64,000 nt of DNA. It comes from JBBROS01 sp965213845. GTDB lineage: Bacteria > Pseudomonadota > Alphaproteobacteria > Acetobacterales > Acetobacteraceae. Positions 1 to 9,118 of the stretch are shown here, piece after piece (positions within the stretch are counted from its first letter, which is position 1; every line of letters begins with the position of its first letter). The notes under the pieces are model-generated. The model was not told where the DNA came from. It worked only from the letters and a program-made list of their open reading frames with translations, and ran no database searches. Position numbers and translations under genes: made by a program. The DNA is taken from NCBI GenBank assembly GCA_965213845.1, contig CBDCAI010000003.1, forward strand, positions 426,188-490,187, in the 5' to 3' direction.

Positions 1-2446
1 CCACCACCAGCCCGGTGGCCTGCCCCTGAATGGACAGGGTGGGCGGCTCCGACCGGCCATCCAGCGCCACCACGCCCGCCACCGTGCCGCCCGCCGCCCG
101 CGCCGCCACCCGGTCCAGCCGCAACACGCCGTCTTGCAGCGCCACATCGGCCGAGGCCGCCGTCAGCACCGGGCTCAGCCCCACAAGCACCTGCGCCGCC
201 TCCACCCGCAGCGCCCCCTGCCACGTCCGCAACCAGGCCAGCGGCAGCGGATCGGGCGAGCGCGGATAGATCAGCGGCAGCGGCAAGGTCTCGAACTGCA
301 CCTGGCCCGCGACGCGGCGGCCCTCGATCCAGGCCTGGCCCGTCCCGCGCAGGGCCCCTGCCGCAAGCGTCGCCCCATCGAGGGCCAGCCGGCCAGGCGT
401 CGCCGTGACCTGGCCCACCAGCGAAAGCGATCCGTCGCCCAACCAGGCCGCCGTCCCGCCCGCGCCCAACGTCTCCAGCAGGCGGGGCGCCCCGGGGTGA
501 TGCAGCGTCAGCGGCCCGGCCCACCGCCGGGCCGGCAGGTTGACCACCGGCTGCGCCTCCAGCCGCAGGTCGCCCAACTCGAGCGTCACCCGCCCGGACA
601 GGGCGTCCGCGGGGCCCGCGGCCAGGATCATGAGGTGCCCGGGCCCCCGCAACAGCGGCGCCCAGCCCGGGCCCGCCCACGTGCTGCCATCCAGCAGCGG
701 CCGCAGCGCGCCCAGATCGCCCGCCGTCACCTCGATCCGGCCATCCGACAGCCGTCCGCCCTCCTGCACCTGGCCGGACAACGACACCCGGGTGCCGAAG
801 GGCTGCAACTCGAGCCGCCGCAGCGCGATCCGCGCGACGTCCGTCTGCAACTCGGCCGCCACCGGTCCCAGCGGCACCCCGCCCCACCAGGCGGCACCGA
901 CCTGCAGCTTCACATCCGCGTCCAGCGACCGCAGCGCGGCCAGGACCGTGCCCGCCGCCTCACCGGACGAAAGTGCGGCCGGCGCCGGCACCCAGCCGTC
1001 CAGCACCAGGCGCTCCAGCTCCAGCGTGCCCGACACCTCCGGCCGCGCCTGCATGCGCAACGAGACCTGTCCGCCGACGCCGCTGCCGTCCAGCGTGCCG
1101 TGCAGCGCCGATACCGTGGTCGACCCGGCCTCCGTGACCACCCGGGCCGACAGGTCCGCCGCCCGCAGCACCCCGTCCGGCAGCGGCGTGGCCGCCGCGG
1201 GCACCAGGCGCCCGAACCAGCGCAGCGTCGCCCGCAGGTCCGGCGCCTCCAATCCGACCGTGCCATCCAGCCGCGCCGTCCCCTCTGTCGCGACCTGGCC
1301 TGCGATCGACAGCGCCGCCTCGCCCGGCAGGATCGCCGTCACCTCCCGCAGCAGCAGCGCGCCGCGGACCAGGTCCACCCCGGCGCGCACCCGGCGCAGC
1401 GTGCCGCCCGCCAGCGTCGCGGCCTCGGCCGACAGATCGATCCCGGTGGGGATGCCGGCGCGCAGGGTGCCCGACTTCCGCCCGAGCAGCGCCGGCAACC
1501 AGGCGTCAAGGTCCAGGCGTCCGGCGGCGATCGCGACATCGAGCCGGGCCTGCGGCTGGACCCGCAGCGCCACCGCGCCCCGGGCCGGCACGCCGCCGAT
1601 CTCGAGCGCCAGCTCGTCCGCGACCGCGAGCCCGCCCGACGCGGTCAGCCGCCCGTCCCCCCGCCACGGCGCGGCGGGCGCCGGCATCAGCTGCGACAGA
1701 TCGGGCCCACGCCCGGCCACCCGGCCGGACAGCGCGCCATCCGCGCCGATCTGCCCCGAGAACGTGCCGCCGGTGTCGCGCAGCGCCTCCAGCCCATCAA
1801 GGCTGACGTCGAGCCCCGCCGAGCCATCCCGCCCCGGCCGGGCCAGCCGCGCCGTGAACTGCCAGCTGCGGGGGCCCGCATGCCCCGTGCCGGCCGCGGA
1901 CAGCGTGCCGGTGTCGGGGTCCGTTGTCAGGCTGGCGTCGATCCCGCTGAACACGAGGTCGCCCACCTGCAGCCGGCTGTCCTCTACCCGGGCCTGCAGC
2001 CCCGTCAGCCACGAGGGCGGCCGCTCCGCCAACGAGCCGCGCGGCGGCCAGGGCAGATGCAGCTCGGCCCCCTGCAGCGTCAGCTCCCGCGCATCGACCC
2101 GGCCGGCCAGCAGCGACCCGAGGCTCACCCGCAGCCGCAGCGCCTTGGCCTCGAACGACAGGCCGCCCTCGATACGCCCAGCGGCCGCCCCGCCCGACTC
2201 CACGTCGGGGCCCGGGCTGCCCTGGTCCACCGTGATGTCGGACGCCGTCAATATCGGCTGCGGCAATACCTGCAGCCCGATGGTGCCGCCGATATGCACC
2301 GGCCGCCCGAGCTGCTGGGACGCCAGCGCCGCGATCCCGTCCCGATAGCGGTTCCAGTCGAGCATGCCGGGCAGCAGCCAGACGCCGCCCAGCAGCACGA
2401 TCACCAGCAGGGCGGCCCCGCCGAGCACGATACGGCCGCGATGCAC
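1..2446 (-). CDS. AsmA family protein (C-terminal end outside window)
   Basis: Large envelope protein of the AsmA/TamB-like superfamily, thought to form a groove for lipid movement between inner and outer membrane. I read 815 codons on the minus strand; the end runs off the left edge. The GTG start at 2446 has AGGAG nine bases upstream. One membrane segment lies at about residues 4-22 (GRIVLGGAALLVIVLLGG), followed by the typical AsmA N-terminal signature DWNRYRDGIAALASQQLGR and a long beta-rich region of short repeats such as LSGRV and VALDGR. The gene diverges from the DjlA-like gene with only 60 bases between starts. Long open frames on the plus strand over the same DNA (for example from 134 and 540) are compositional shadows: their arginine/proline-rich translations match no domain. 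Family call is firm; exact subfamily is not. Confidence 0.85.
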   Translation of the reverse strand, partial: MHRGRIVLGGAALLVIVLLGGVWLLPGMLDWNRYRDGIAALASQQLGRPVHIGGTIGLQVLPQPILTASDITVDQGSPGPDVESGGAAAGRIEGGLSFEAKALRLRVSLGSLLAGRVDARELTLQGAELHLPWPPRGSLAERPPSWLTGLQARVEDSRLQVGDLVFSGIDASLTTDPDTGTLSAAGTGHAGPRSWQFTARLARPGRDGSAGLDVSLDGLEALRDTGGTFSGQIGADGALSGRVAGRGPDLSQLMPAPAAPWRGDGRLTASGGLAVADELALEIGGVPARGAVALRVQPQARLDVAIAAGRLDLDAWLPALLGRKSGTLRAGIPTGIDLSAEAATLAGGTLRRVRAGVDLVRGALLLREVTAILPGEAALSIAGQVATEGTARLDGTVGLEAPDLRATLRWFGRLVPAAATPLPDGVLRAADLSARVVTEAGSTTVSALHGTLDGSGVGGQVSLRMQARPEVSGTLELERLVLDGWVPAPAALSSGEAAGTVLAALRSLDADVKLQVGAAWWGGVPLGPVAAELQTDVARIALRRLELQPFGTRVSLSGQVQEGGRLSDGRIEVTAGDLGALRPLLDGSTWAGPGWAPLLRGPGHLMILAAGPADALSGRVTLELGDLRLEAQPVVNLPARRWAGPLTLHHPGAPRLLETLGAGGTAAWLGDGSLSLVGQVTATPGRLALDGATLAAGALRGTGQAWIEGRRVAGQVQFETLPLPLIYPRSPDPLPLAWLRTWQGALRVEAAQVLVGLSPVLTAASADVALQDGVLRLDRVAARAAGGTVAGVVALDGRSEPPTLSIQGQATGLVV

Positions 2447-2506
2447 CCGCTCAATCTCCTTGATCGGCGCTTCTACCCGCGCCGCTCCCGCATTAGGGTG
2501 CAGCCT
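2447..2506. promoter_or_regulatory. Divergent intergenic region between asmA-like and djlA-like genes
   Basis: Sixty bases separate the GTG start of the asmA-like gene from the ATG of the djlA-like gene. It must carry at least one promoter, but I cannot point to convincing -35/-10 boxes. The AGGAG ribosome site of the minus-strand gene lies at 2456-2460. Confidence 0.4.
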
Positions 2507-3286
2507 ATGAGCTATTGGGGCAAGCTGCTGGGCGGGGTCGCCGGGTTCGCGTTGGGCGGCCCGTTCGGGGCCATGCTGGGCGCGGCGCTCGGGCATGGTG
2601 CGGATGGCGGGGGGCTGCCGCGCCTCGATATCCAAAGCCTGCTCGGGGGCTCGCCGCTGGGCCCGGCCCGGCTGGCGGCCAGCCTGGGCAGCCGCGACCA
2701 GCTGTTCGCCATCGCGGTCGTGGTGCTGTCGGCCAAGCTCGCCAAGGTGGACGGCCCGGTCAACCGCGCCGAGATCGACGCCTTCAAGCGCCAGTTCCGC
2801 ATCCCGCCCGCATCCGTGCGCGACATCGGCCGGCTGTTCGACCAGGCCCGCGACAGCCCGGACGGATTCGAGCCGTATGCGACGGAGCTGGGCCGCGGCT
2901 TCAGCGAGAACAAGGGCCTGCTCGAGGACGTGCTGACCGCGCTGTTCGCCATCGGCCGCGCCGACAAGGCGCTGACCGTGTCCGAGCACGAGATGCTGCG
3001 GCAGATCCACCACGCCTTCGGCCTCGATACCCTCGCCTGGGACCAGGCCCGCGGCGCCACGGCCCGGCGCGACCCGCAGCAGGACGACGCCTACGCCGTG
3101 CTGGGCGGCCAACCCGGCAACACCGGCGAGGAGCTGCGCGCCATCTGGCTGCGCCAGGTGCGGGAGAACCACCCGGACAGCCTGGCCGCCCGCGGCGTGC
3201 CGCCCGAGTTCATCGCGCGCGCCAGCGAGAAGGTCGCGCGGATCAACGCGGCATGGGACCGGATCAAGCGCGACCGCGGCCTGTGA
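2507..3286 (+). CDS. DjlA-like co-chaperone (TerB domain plus J domain)
   Basis: 259 aa. The start matches the E. coli DjlA layout: an N-terminal stretch MSYWGKLLGGVAGFALGG, rich in Gly and hydrophobic residues, that serves as a membrane anchor with glycine zippers. A TerB-like helical domain follows at about residues 60-175 (SAKLAKVDGPVNRAEID), then a C-terminal J domain at about 188-259 with the HPD motif at 222-224, the site that stimulates DnaK ATPase. Known family members are inner-membrane co-chaperones for DnaK in envelope stress. The ATG at 2507 was chosen over any upstream start because it begins exactly at the conserved N-terminus. The amidase gene follows 13 bases later. The same frame stays open far upstream to 134, but that part is antisense to the asmA-like gene. 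Confidence 0.85.
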   Translation: MSYWGKLLGGVAGFALGGPFGAMLGAALGHGADGGGLPRLDIQSLLGGSPLGPARLAASLGSRDQLFAIAVVVLSAKLAKVDGPVNRAEIDAFKRQFRIPPASVRDIGRLFDQARDSPDGFEPYATELGRGFSENKGLLEDVLTALFAIGRADKALTVSEHEMLRQIHHAFGLDTLAWDQARGATARRDPQQDDAYAVLGGQPGNTGEELRAIWLRQVRENHPDSLAARGVPPEFIARASEKVARINAAWDRIKRDRGL

Positions 3287-3299
3287 GCCCGCCCGTCAA

Positions 3300-3995
3300 G
3301 TGACCCCGCTTGTCGAGCGGCCGAGCCCGAACCAGGACGACCGCCCGCCCGGCACGCCCGTCGACACGCTGGTGCTGCACTACACCGGCATGCGCTCGGG
3401 GGCGGAGGCCATCGCCCGCCTGCGCGACCCGGTCGCCCGCGTGTCGTCCCACTATGTCGTCGAGGAGGACGGGACGGTGTTCCGCCTGGTGCCGGAGGCG
3501 CGACGCGCCTGGCACGCCGGCATCAGCTTCTGGCGCGGTCACCGCGGGCTGAACGACCGCTGCATCGGGATCGAGATCGTGAACCCCGGCCATGAATGGG
3601 GCTACTGCCCCTTCCCGGCGGCGCAGATGGCGGCGGTGCGGGCGTTGTGCCAGGGCATCGTCGCCCGCAACCCCATCGATCCCCGCAACGTGGTGGGCCA
3701 CAGCGACATCGCTCCGGACCGCAAGGACGATCCGGGCGAGCTGTTCGATTGGCCCGGCCTGGCCGCGGCCGGGATCGGCCTGTGGCCCGAACCCGACGCC
3801 CCGCCGGCCGTGCCCATGACCGAGGCGGAGGTCCCGCTGGCGCTCGCCCGCATCGGCTACCCCATCCCCGACCTCGCGACCACGCTGCGGGCCTTTCAGC
3901 GCCGCTGGTGTCCCGGGTCCCTCGGCGCGGGGGCGGACGCGGCAACCCGGTGGCGGATCGCGGCCGTCGATGCCCTGTATGGCGCGCCAGGGTAG
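3300..3995 (+). CDS. N-acetylmuramoyl-L-alanine amidase, AmiD/Amidase_2 type
   Basis: 231 aa zinc amidase that cleaves the bond between MurNAc and the stem peptide, or anhydro-muropeptides during recycling. Amidase_2 domain at about residues 20-150: zinc ligands H27 (VLHYTG), H134 (VVGHSDIAP) and D144 (RKDDPG), with E92 in IGIEIVN. A C-terminal peptidoglycan-binding-like helical domain follows at about 175-225 (TLRAFQRRWCPG). GTG start at 3300; no in-frame ATG precedes the conserved VLHYTG motif. No signal peptide or lipobox is visible, so it may be cytoplasmic like AmpD, although the domain layout resembles the lipoprotein AmiD. It lies 13 bases after the djlA-like gene, probably in the same transcript, and is followed by rnpB. 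Confidence 0.88.
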   Translation: MTPLVERPSPNQDDRPPGTPVDTLVLHYTGMRSGAEAIARLRDPVARVSSHYVVEEDGTVFRLVPEARRAWHAGISFWRGHRGLNDRCIGIEIVNPGHEWGYCPFPAAQMAAVRALCQGIVARNPIDPRNVVGHSDIAPDRKDDPGELFDWPGLAAAGIGLWPEPDAPPAVPMTEAEVPLALARIGYPIPDLATTLRAFQRRWCPGSLGAGADAATRWRIAAVDALYGAPG

Positions 3996-4050
3996 GACGT
4001 CCGGCTGAGCCGCGCTTGACCGGACCCGCCGCGGGGCGCATCACGCCGGG

Positions 4051-4453
4051 GCCAGACGGCTGGACGACCGCGGGGCCCGCAAGGGTGTCGAGGAAAGTCC
4101 GGGCTCCACGGGAACACGGTGCCGGTTAACGGCCGGCGGGGGCGACCCCAGGGAAAGTGCCACAGAAAACAAACCGCCCTTGCGCCGAAAGGCCCAGGGG
4201 CAAGGGTGAAACGGTGCGGCAAGAGCGCACCGCGCCCCCGGTGACGGGGGCGGCAGGGTAAACCCCACCGGGAGCAAGACCGAATAGGGGTGGCCGGCGG
4301 CGCCGAACCGGGAAACCGGCTGGCGTGACGCAGGGGCGTCCTCGCCCCGTCGCCCGGGTTGGTCGCGCGAGGCGTGCTGCAAGGCGCGTCCCAGAGGAAT
4401 GGTCGTCACGGTCCCTCGGGGCCGGACAGAACCCGGCTTACAGGCCGTCTGGC
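4051..4453 (+). ncRNA. rnpB: RNase P RNA, bacterial class A
   Basis: Catalytic RNA that removes 5' leaders from pre-tRNAs. About 403 bases. The ends are set by a perfect 10-base P1 helix: GCCAGACGGC at 4051-4060 pairs with GCCGTCTGGC at 4444-4453. Universal core blocks are present in order: GAGGAAAGTCCGGGCTCC at 4090-4107, the CAGGGAAAGTGCCACAGAAA block near 4151-4170, GGTGAAACGGTGCGGCAAGA-type sequence near 4205-4224, GAGCAAGACCGAATAGGG near 4272-4289, and ACAGAACCCGGCTTA at 4426-4440. It sits between the amidase gene and the dcw cluster on the same strand. Confidence 0.96.
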
Positions 4454-4684
4454 ACCTCTGACCTGCAAAATTGTCCAGAACAAAGCAGGAAAACCGTGTC
4501 GTCGGCGCAACGGCGGCGGGCGAATTCGGACGCTTCGCTTAACTCTTTGTTTTTGCTCGGCGCGGCATGGGTCCGCCCACAACCGGCACCCTCAATCCCT
4601 TTGACGCCCATATTATCCCATGATAGCCCATAGGCGTCCGGCGCTGCGCCACAGGCAGACCATGAAAAAGGGGGACCGCGCGCG
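4454..4684 (+). promoter_or_regulatory. dcw leader / mraZ promoter region
   Basis: 231 non-coding bases between rnpB and mraZ, clearly less GC-rich than the surroundings (for example the TTTGTTTTTG stretch near 4551). It holds the MraZ operator at 4606-4630 and a TTGACG hexamer at 4601-4606 that could be a -35 box with a weak TAGCCC -10 box 17 bases later; that would place the operator over the promoter. A GGGGGA ribosome site lies just before the mraZ ATG. The promoter assignment is inference. Confidence 0.55.
4606..4630 (-). promoter_or_regulatory. MraZ operator: three TGGGN boxes
   Basis: Read on the minus strand the sequence is TGGGC-N5-TGGGA-N5-TGGGC, that is three direct repeats on an exact 10-base pitch. 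On the plus strand the boxes are GCCCA at 4606-4610, TCCCA at 4616-4620 and GCCCA at 4626-4630. MraZ in other bacteria is known to bind TGGGN repeats spaced by about five bases upstream of its own gene. The position, 55 bases before the mraZ start, suggests autoregulation of the whole dcw operon. Confidence 0.85.
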
Positions 4685-5145
4685 ATGAGCCAGTTCCTCG
4701 GGACCCACCAGAACCGCATCGACGCCAAGGGCCGCGTCTCCGTCCCCGCCCAGTTCCGCAGCGTGCTGCGCCGGGGCGCCGAAGCCGGTCCCGCAAGCCT
4801 CGTGCTGCGGTCCTCCCACACGCTTGCCTGCATCGAGGCCTGGCCCGCCGAGGTCTTCGAGGCGCTCGCCACGCCGCTCGATCGGCTGGACCAGTTCAGC
4901 GAAGACACCACGGACCTGACGACAGCCCTTTACGCCGATGCCTGGCCTGTGGAAGCAGACAGGGAGGGCCGGATCGTCCTGCCCGATTCCCTGGTGCGTC
5001 ACGCTGGTTTGACCGATGCCGTCGTCTTCATGGGCCTGGGCCGACAGTTCCAGATTTGGGAGCCTGAGGCCGCCGCCCGGCGCACTGCCGAGGCCCGCGA
5101 ACGCGCGCGCAGTCGCGGCCTCACCCTGCCGGGCCGGACAGCCCA

Positions 5146-5149
<4 letters not shown>
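4685..5149 (+). CDS. mraZ: Transcriptional regulator MraZ
   Basis: 154 aa, the usual family length. MraZ is a ring-forming AbrB-fold DNA-binding protein that controls its own operon. Both half-domains show the family signature: DAKGRVSVPAQFR at about residues 14-26 and DREGRIVLPDSL at about 92-103, each with the DxxGR core. ATG start at 4685 after a purine-rich AAAAAGGGGGA stretch. First gene of the dcw block; its TGA overlaps the TTG start of rsmH by four bases, so translation is probably coupled. Three matching TGGGN operator boxes lie just upstream. Confidence 0.97.
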
Positions 5150-6107
<958 letters not shown>

Positions 6108-6111
<4 letters not shown>

Positions 6112-7052
6112 TCCGACCCTTCACCTGCATCTGCATGCTGCTCGCCGCCGGCGCCGGGCTGTACCTCTACCAGACCAAGCACCGCGCCCAGATGCTGGAC
6201 CGGCAGATCGCCCACCAGCTGAAGCAGATCGACCAGACCCGGGAACGGGTGGGCGTGCTGAAGGGCGAATGGGCTTTGCTGAACGAGCCCGAGCGCCTGG
6301 CGGAGCTGTCGCACCAGCATTTGGCGCTGCGGACCCTGGCACCGACGCAGTTCGTCGCGCTGGCCGATCTCGGCAACCGGCTGCCGGCGCCCCTGCCCCC
6401 CGGCGCATTCATGACTCCTCCGTTGGACGAGGCACCGCAGGCCCTGCCGGTCACTGGCGCGGTCCCTGGCGCGGTCCCTGGCGTGATCCCTGGCGCAGCC
6501 CGGCCGGCGCCGGCGATCGCCACCTTGCCCGCCGCGTCCCCGGTCCCGAAGCCGGCCCTGGTCGCGGCGACACCGACCAGGCCGGTGGCAACGCCGCCGA
6601 TGCAGCTCGCGTCCCTGCCGCAGCCGCCGGACCAGGCCCCGGCGCCCCGCCCTGCGGCACGGTCCGCAGCGGCTCCCGCTCCGGCGTCCGCCCTTCCTTC
6701 AGTTCCGGCCCCGGTCCAGTCGGTCGCGGCCTCCCGCAACGCCCTTCCGGCCGCGAGCCCCGCACCGCTTCCGGCCGCAGCGCCCCCGGCGCCCCGGATC
6801 ATGGCCCCGATCGTCAACGTCTCGGCCTCGCCGATGGCCGCGCCCGCCCGCCCGGCCGCCGCCGAAGCCGGTGCCCGGGCAACCCGGGCGTCCGCACCCT
6901 TGATCGTGCCCGCCAGCACCTCGACGGCCGGCGTCGGGGCGGTCGGGGGGGCGTTCAACGGCAGCGCCCTCGGGACCGCCAGCGCCCTGGGCGGCGCAGG
7001 CCGCGTGGCGCTGCCCGCACCGGTCCCCTATGGCGCCGCCACGGCGCGGTGA
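6108..7052 (+). CDS. ftsL: Cell division protein FtsL with long Pro/Ala-rich tail
   Basis: 314 aa. The first roughly 110 residues look like FtsL: a short cytoplasmic start, a membrane span at about residues 3-21 (PFTCICMLLAAGAGLYLY) and a coiled coil at about 22-75 (LDRQIAHQLKQIDQTRERV) followed by ERLAELSHQHLALRTLAPTQ. FtsL partners FtsB and FtsQ to activate FtsWI at the septum. The remaining roughly 200 residues are Pro/Ala/Val-rich low-complexity sequence, far beyond the usual family length of about 100-150, and include a 12-base tandem repeat at 6456-6491 (GAVP units). Position between rsmH and ftsI fixes the identity despite weak sequence conservation. It overlaps the rsmH stop by four bases. 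Confidence 0.88.
6456..6491 (+). repeat. 12-base tandem repeat inside ftsL
   Basis: Three in-frame copies of GGCGCGGTCCCT-type sequence: 6456-6467 and 6468-6479 identical, 6480-6491 with two changes. They encode successive GAVP/GVIP units in the disordered tail of FtsL. Confidence 0.85.
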
Positions 7053-7062
7053 CCGGTCCCCC

Positions 7063-9117
7063 ATGACCCCGCAGCCACCCCAGGCCCCCCGGCCCGACGC
7101 CCCGCCCCCGGGCGGCCGGGTCGCCCCGCGCGAGATGCCGGCCGTCCAGCACGTCAGGGTGACGGCGCCGGACCTGGTGCGGCGTGCGCTGCTCGAGAAG
7201 ACGCGGTCCCGCCTGCTGTTGGCCGCCGGGGGGTTCACGATCCTGTTCGGGGCGGTCGCGATCAAGCTGGCCGGCGCGACCGTCGTGGTGCCCATCCAGC
7301 CGAAGCCGCGCGCCGCCCTGCCTGCGCCGCCAGGCCTGATGGCTGCGGAAACGGCGCCCGGCGCGCCGGGCTCGCCGCTGTATGGCCCGCCGCCCCCGCC
7401 GGGCATGGCCGGCGCGGCCGGGGCTGCCATAGCCCAGAACGACGCGGCCAACCCGGCCGTCGCGGGGCCGCGCACAAGGGCGATGATCGTGGACCGCAAT
7501 GGCGAAATCCTCGCGCTGTCGCTGCCGACCTCGGCCTTGTTCGCCAACCCCAAGGAGATGATCGACACCGCGGACGCCGCCGCCAAGCTGAAACAGGTGA
7601 TCCCACGGCTAGACCTCGAGAAGGTGCGGGCCCGCCTGGTTGCCGCCAAGCAGTTCGTCTATCTGGCGCGCAACATCTCGCCGCGCGAGCAGCTGGCCGT
7701 CAACAACCTCGGCATCCCGGGCATCTACTTCCAGAACACCGAGCGCCGCCGCTATCCGCAGGGCCGCGTCGGCGCGCACGTGGTCGGCGCCGTCGACGTG
7801 GACGCGCATGGCGTGGCCGGCGCCGAGCGCTTCTTCGACCAGCGCCTGCGCGAAGACCCGGAGCCGCTGCGCCTGTCGATCGATGTCCGCGTGCAGGCGG
7901 CCGTGCGCGACGAGCTGAGCAAGTCGATGGAGCAGTTCCAGGCCATCGGCGCCTGCGGGATCGTGATGGACGTCCGCACCGGCGAGGTGATCGCCATGGT
8001 CAGCCTGCCCGACTTCGACGCGAACAAGCCGGGCGAGGCGCGCAACGAGGAGCGGTTCAACCGCGCCGTCACCGGCATGTACGAGCCCGGCAGCACCTTC
8101 AAGCTGCAGACCGCCGCGATGGCGCTGGACACCGGGGCCGCCCAGCTGTGGAGCAGCTTCGACGCCGGCCACGACATCAAGATCGGCCGCTTCACCATCT
8201 CGGACTTCGAGGGCAAGCACCGTGTGCTGACCCTGCCCGAGGTGATCGCCTACTCGTCGAACCTCGGGGCCGCCCACATGGCCCAGGCCGTCGGCAGCGA
8301 GCGTCAGCGCACCTGGTTGCAGCGCATGGGCATGTTCGCGCGAATCGGGGTGGAGCTGCCGGAGGCCGGCCAGCCGATCGTGCAGAAGGCCGAGAACTGG
8401 AAGGAGATCGCGACGATGACGGTGGGCTTCGGCCACGGCATCGCCGTCAGCCCGCTGCATGTGGTGCGCGGCACCGCCGCCATCGCCAACGGCGGCATCG
8501 TGCTGCGCCCCACCATCCTGGCGCCCGAGCCCGGCGCGCCGCCGCGCGAGGGCACGCGGGTGATGCAGCAGGGCACGAGCGACACGCTGCGCAAGCTGAT
8601 GCGCCTCGTGGTGACCGACGGCTACGGCAAGCCGGCCGACGTGCCGGGCTACTTCGTGGGCGGCAAGACCGGCACGGCCGAGAAGACGTCGGGCCACGGC
8701 TACAAGAAGCACACGAACGTCAGCGCCTTCATGAGCGTGTTCCCCATGAACGCCCCGAAATACGCGGTATACTTCATGCTGGACGAGCCGAAGGGCAACG
8801 CCAGCACCGGCGGCTACTCGACGGCGGGCGCCGTCAGCGCGCCGGGCGCGGGCCGCGTCATCGCCCGCATCGGGCCGATGCTGGGCCTGATGCCCGAGAC
8901 GACCAATGCCGCGGCGATCCAGGCCTCGCTCTATATGCCGCTTCAGCCGGGCCGCCCCGCCGGCTTCCGCGACACCCCGATGGCGCACGTGCCGCCGCAT
9001 CCGGCGACGTCGCCCCTGCATGCGCCCGCCAGCGCACCCGCGAGCGTGCCCGCCATCCCGCCCGGCCCGCAGCGGCAGCACGAGGCCAGCCTTGCCCCAG
9101 CCGCCAACGACCGCTGA
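7063..9117 (+). CDS. ftsI: Peptidoglycan D,D-transpeptidase FtsI (PBP3)
   Basis: 684 aa class B penicillin-binding protein that crosslinks septal peptidoglycan together with FtsW. A Pro-rich cytoplasmic start and one membrane span at about residues 48-70 (LLLAAGGFTILFGAVAIKLAG) precede the PBP dimer domain (IVDRNGEILALSLPTSALFA). The catalytic motifs are complete: S344-T-F-K347 (EPGSTFK), S398-S-N400 (YSSN) and K535-T-G537 (GGKTGTAEK). The last 50 or so residues are a Pro/His/Ala-rich tail not needed for the fold. ATG at 7063 was preferred to an in-frame ATG at 7030 that lies inside ftsL. It ends one base before the murE start region. Confidence 0.96.
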   Translation: MTPQPPQAPRPDAPPPGGRVAPREMPAVQHVRVTAPDLVRRALLEKTRSRLLLAAGGFTILFGAVAIKLAGATVVVPIQPKPRAALPAPPGLMAAETAPGAPGSPLYGPPPPPGMAGAAGAAIAQNDAANPAVAGPRTRAMIVDRNGEILALSLPTSALFANPKEMIDTADAAAKLKQVIPRLDLEKVRARLVAAKQFVYLARNISPREQLAVNNLGIPGIYFQNTERRRYPQGRVGAHVVGAVDVDAHGVAGAERFFDQRLREDPEPLRLSIDVRVQAAVRDELSKSMEQFQAIGACGIVMDVRTGEVIAMVSLPDFDANKPGEARNEERFNRAVTGMYEPGSTFKLQTAAMALDTGAAQLWSSFDAGHDIKIGRFTISDFEGKHRVLTLPEVIAYSSNLGAAHMAQAVGSERQRTWLQRMGMFARIGVELPEAGQPIVQKAENWKEIATMTVGFGHGIAVSPLHVVRGTAAIANGGIVLRPTILAPEPGAPPREGTRVMQQGTSDTLRKLMRLVVTDGYGKPADVPGYFVGGKTGTAEKTSGHGYKKHTNVSAFMSVFPMNAPKYAVYFMLDEPKGNASTGGYSTAGAVSAPGAGRVIARIGPMLGLMPETTNAAAIQASLYMPLQPGRPAGFRDTPMAHVPPHPATSPLHAPASAPASVPAIPPGPQRQHEASLAPAANDR

Positions 9118-9118
9118 G

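Noticed and set aside
540..2348. A 602-codon plus-strand open frame
   Set aside because: Ser/Pro/Arg-rich antisense shadow of the asmA-like gene, whose own frame shows a proper signature and ribosome site.
134..3286. A 1050-codon plus-strand open frame
   Set aside because: Only its last 259 codons (from 2507) are a real gene. The rest is antisense to the asmA-like gene and is Arg/Pro/Gln-rich, as expected from GC-rich codon shadows.
4550..4565. Possible CtrA box (TTAA-N7-TTTT) before mraZ
   Set aside because: Only one half of the TTAA-N7-TTAA consensus matches, and such AT-rich half sites occur by chance.
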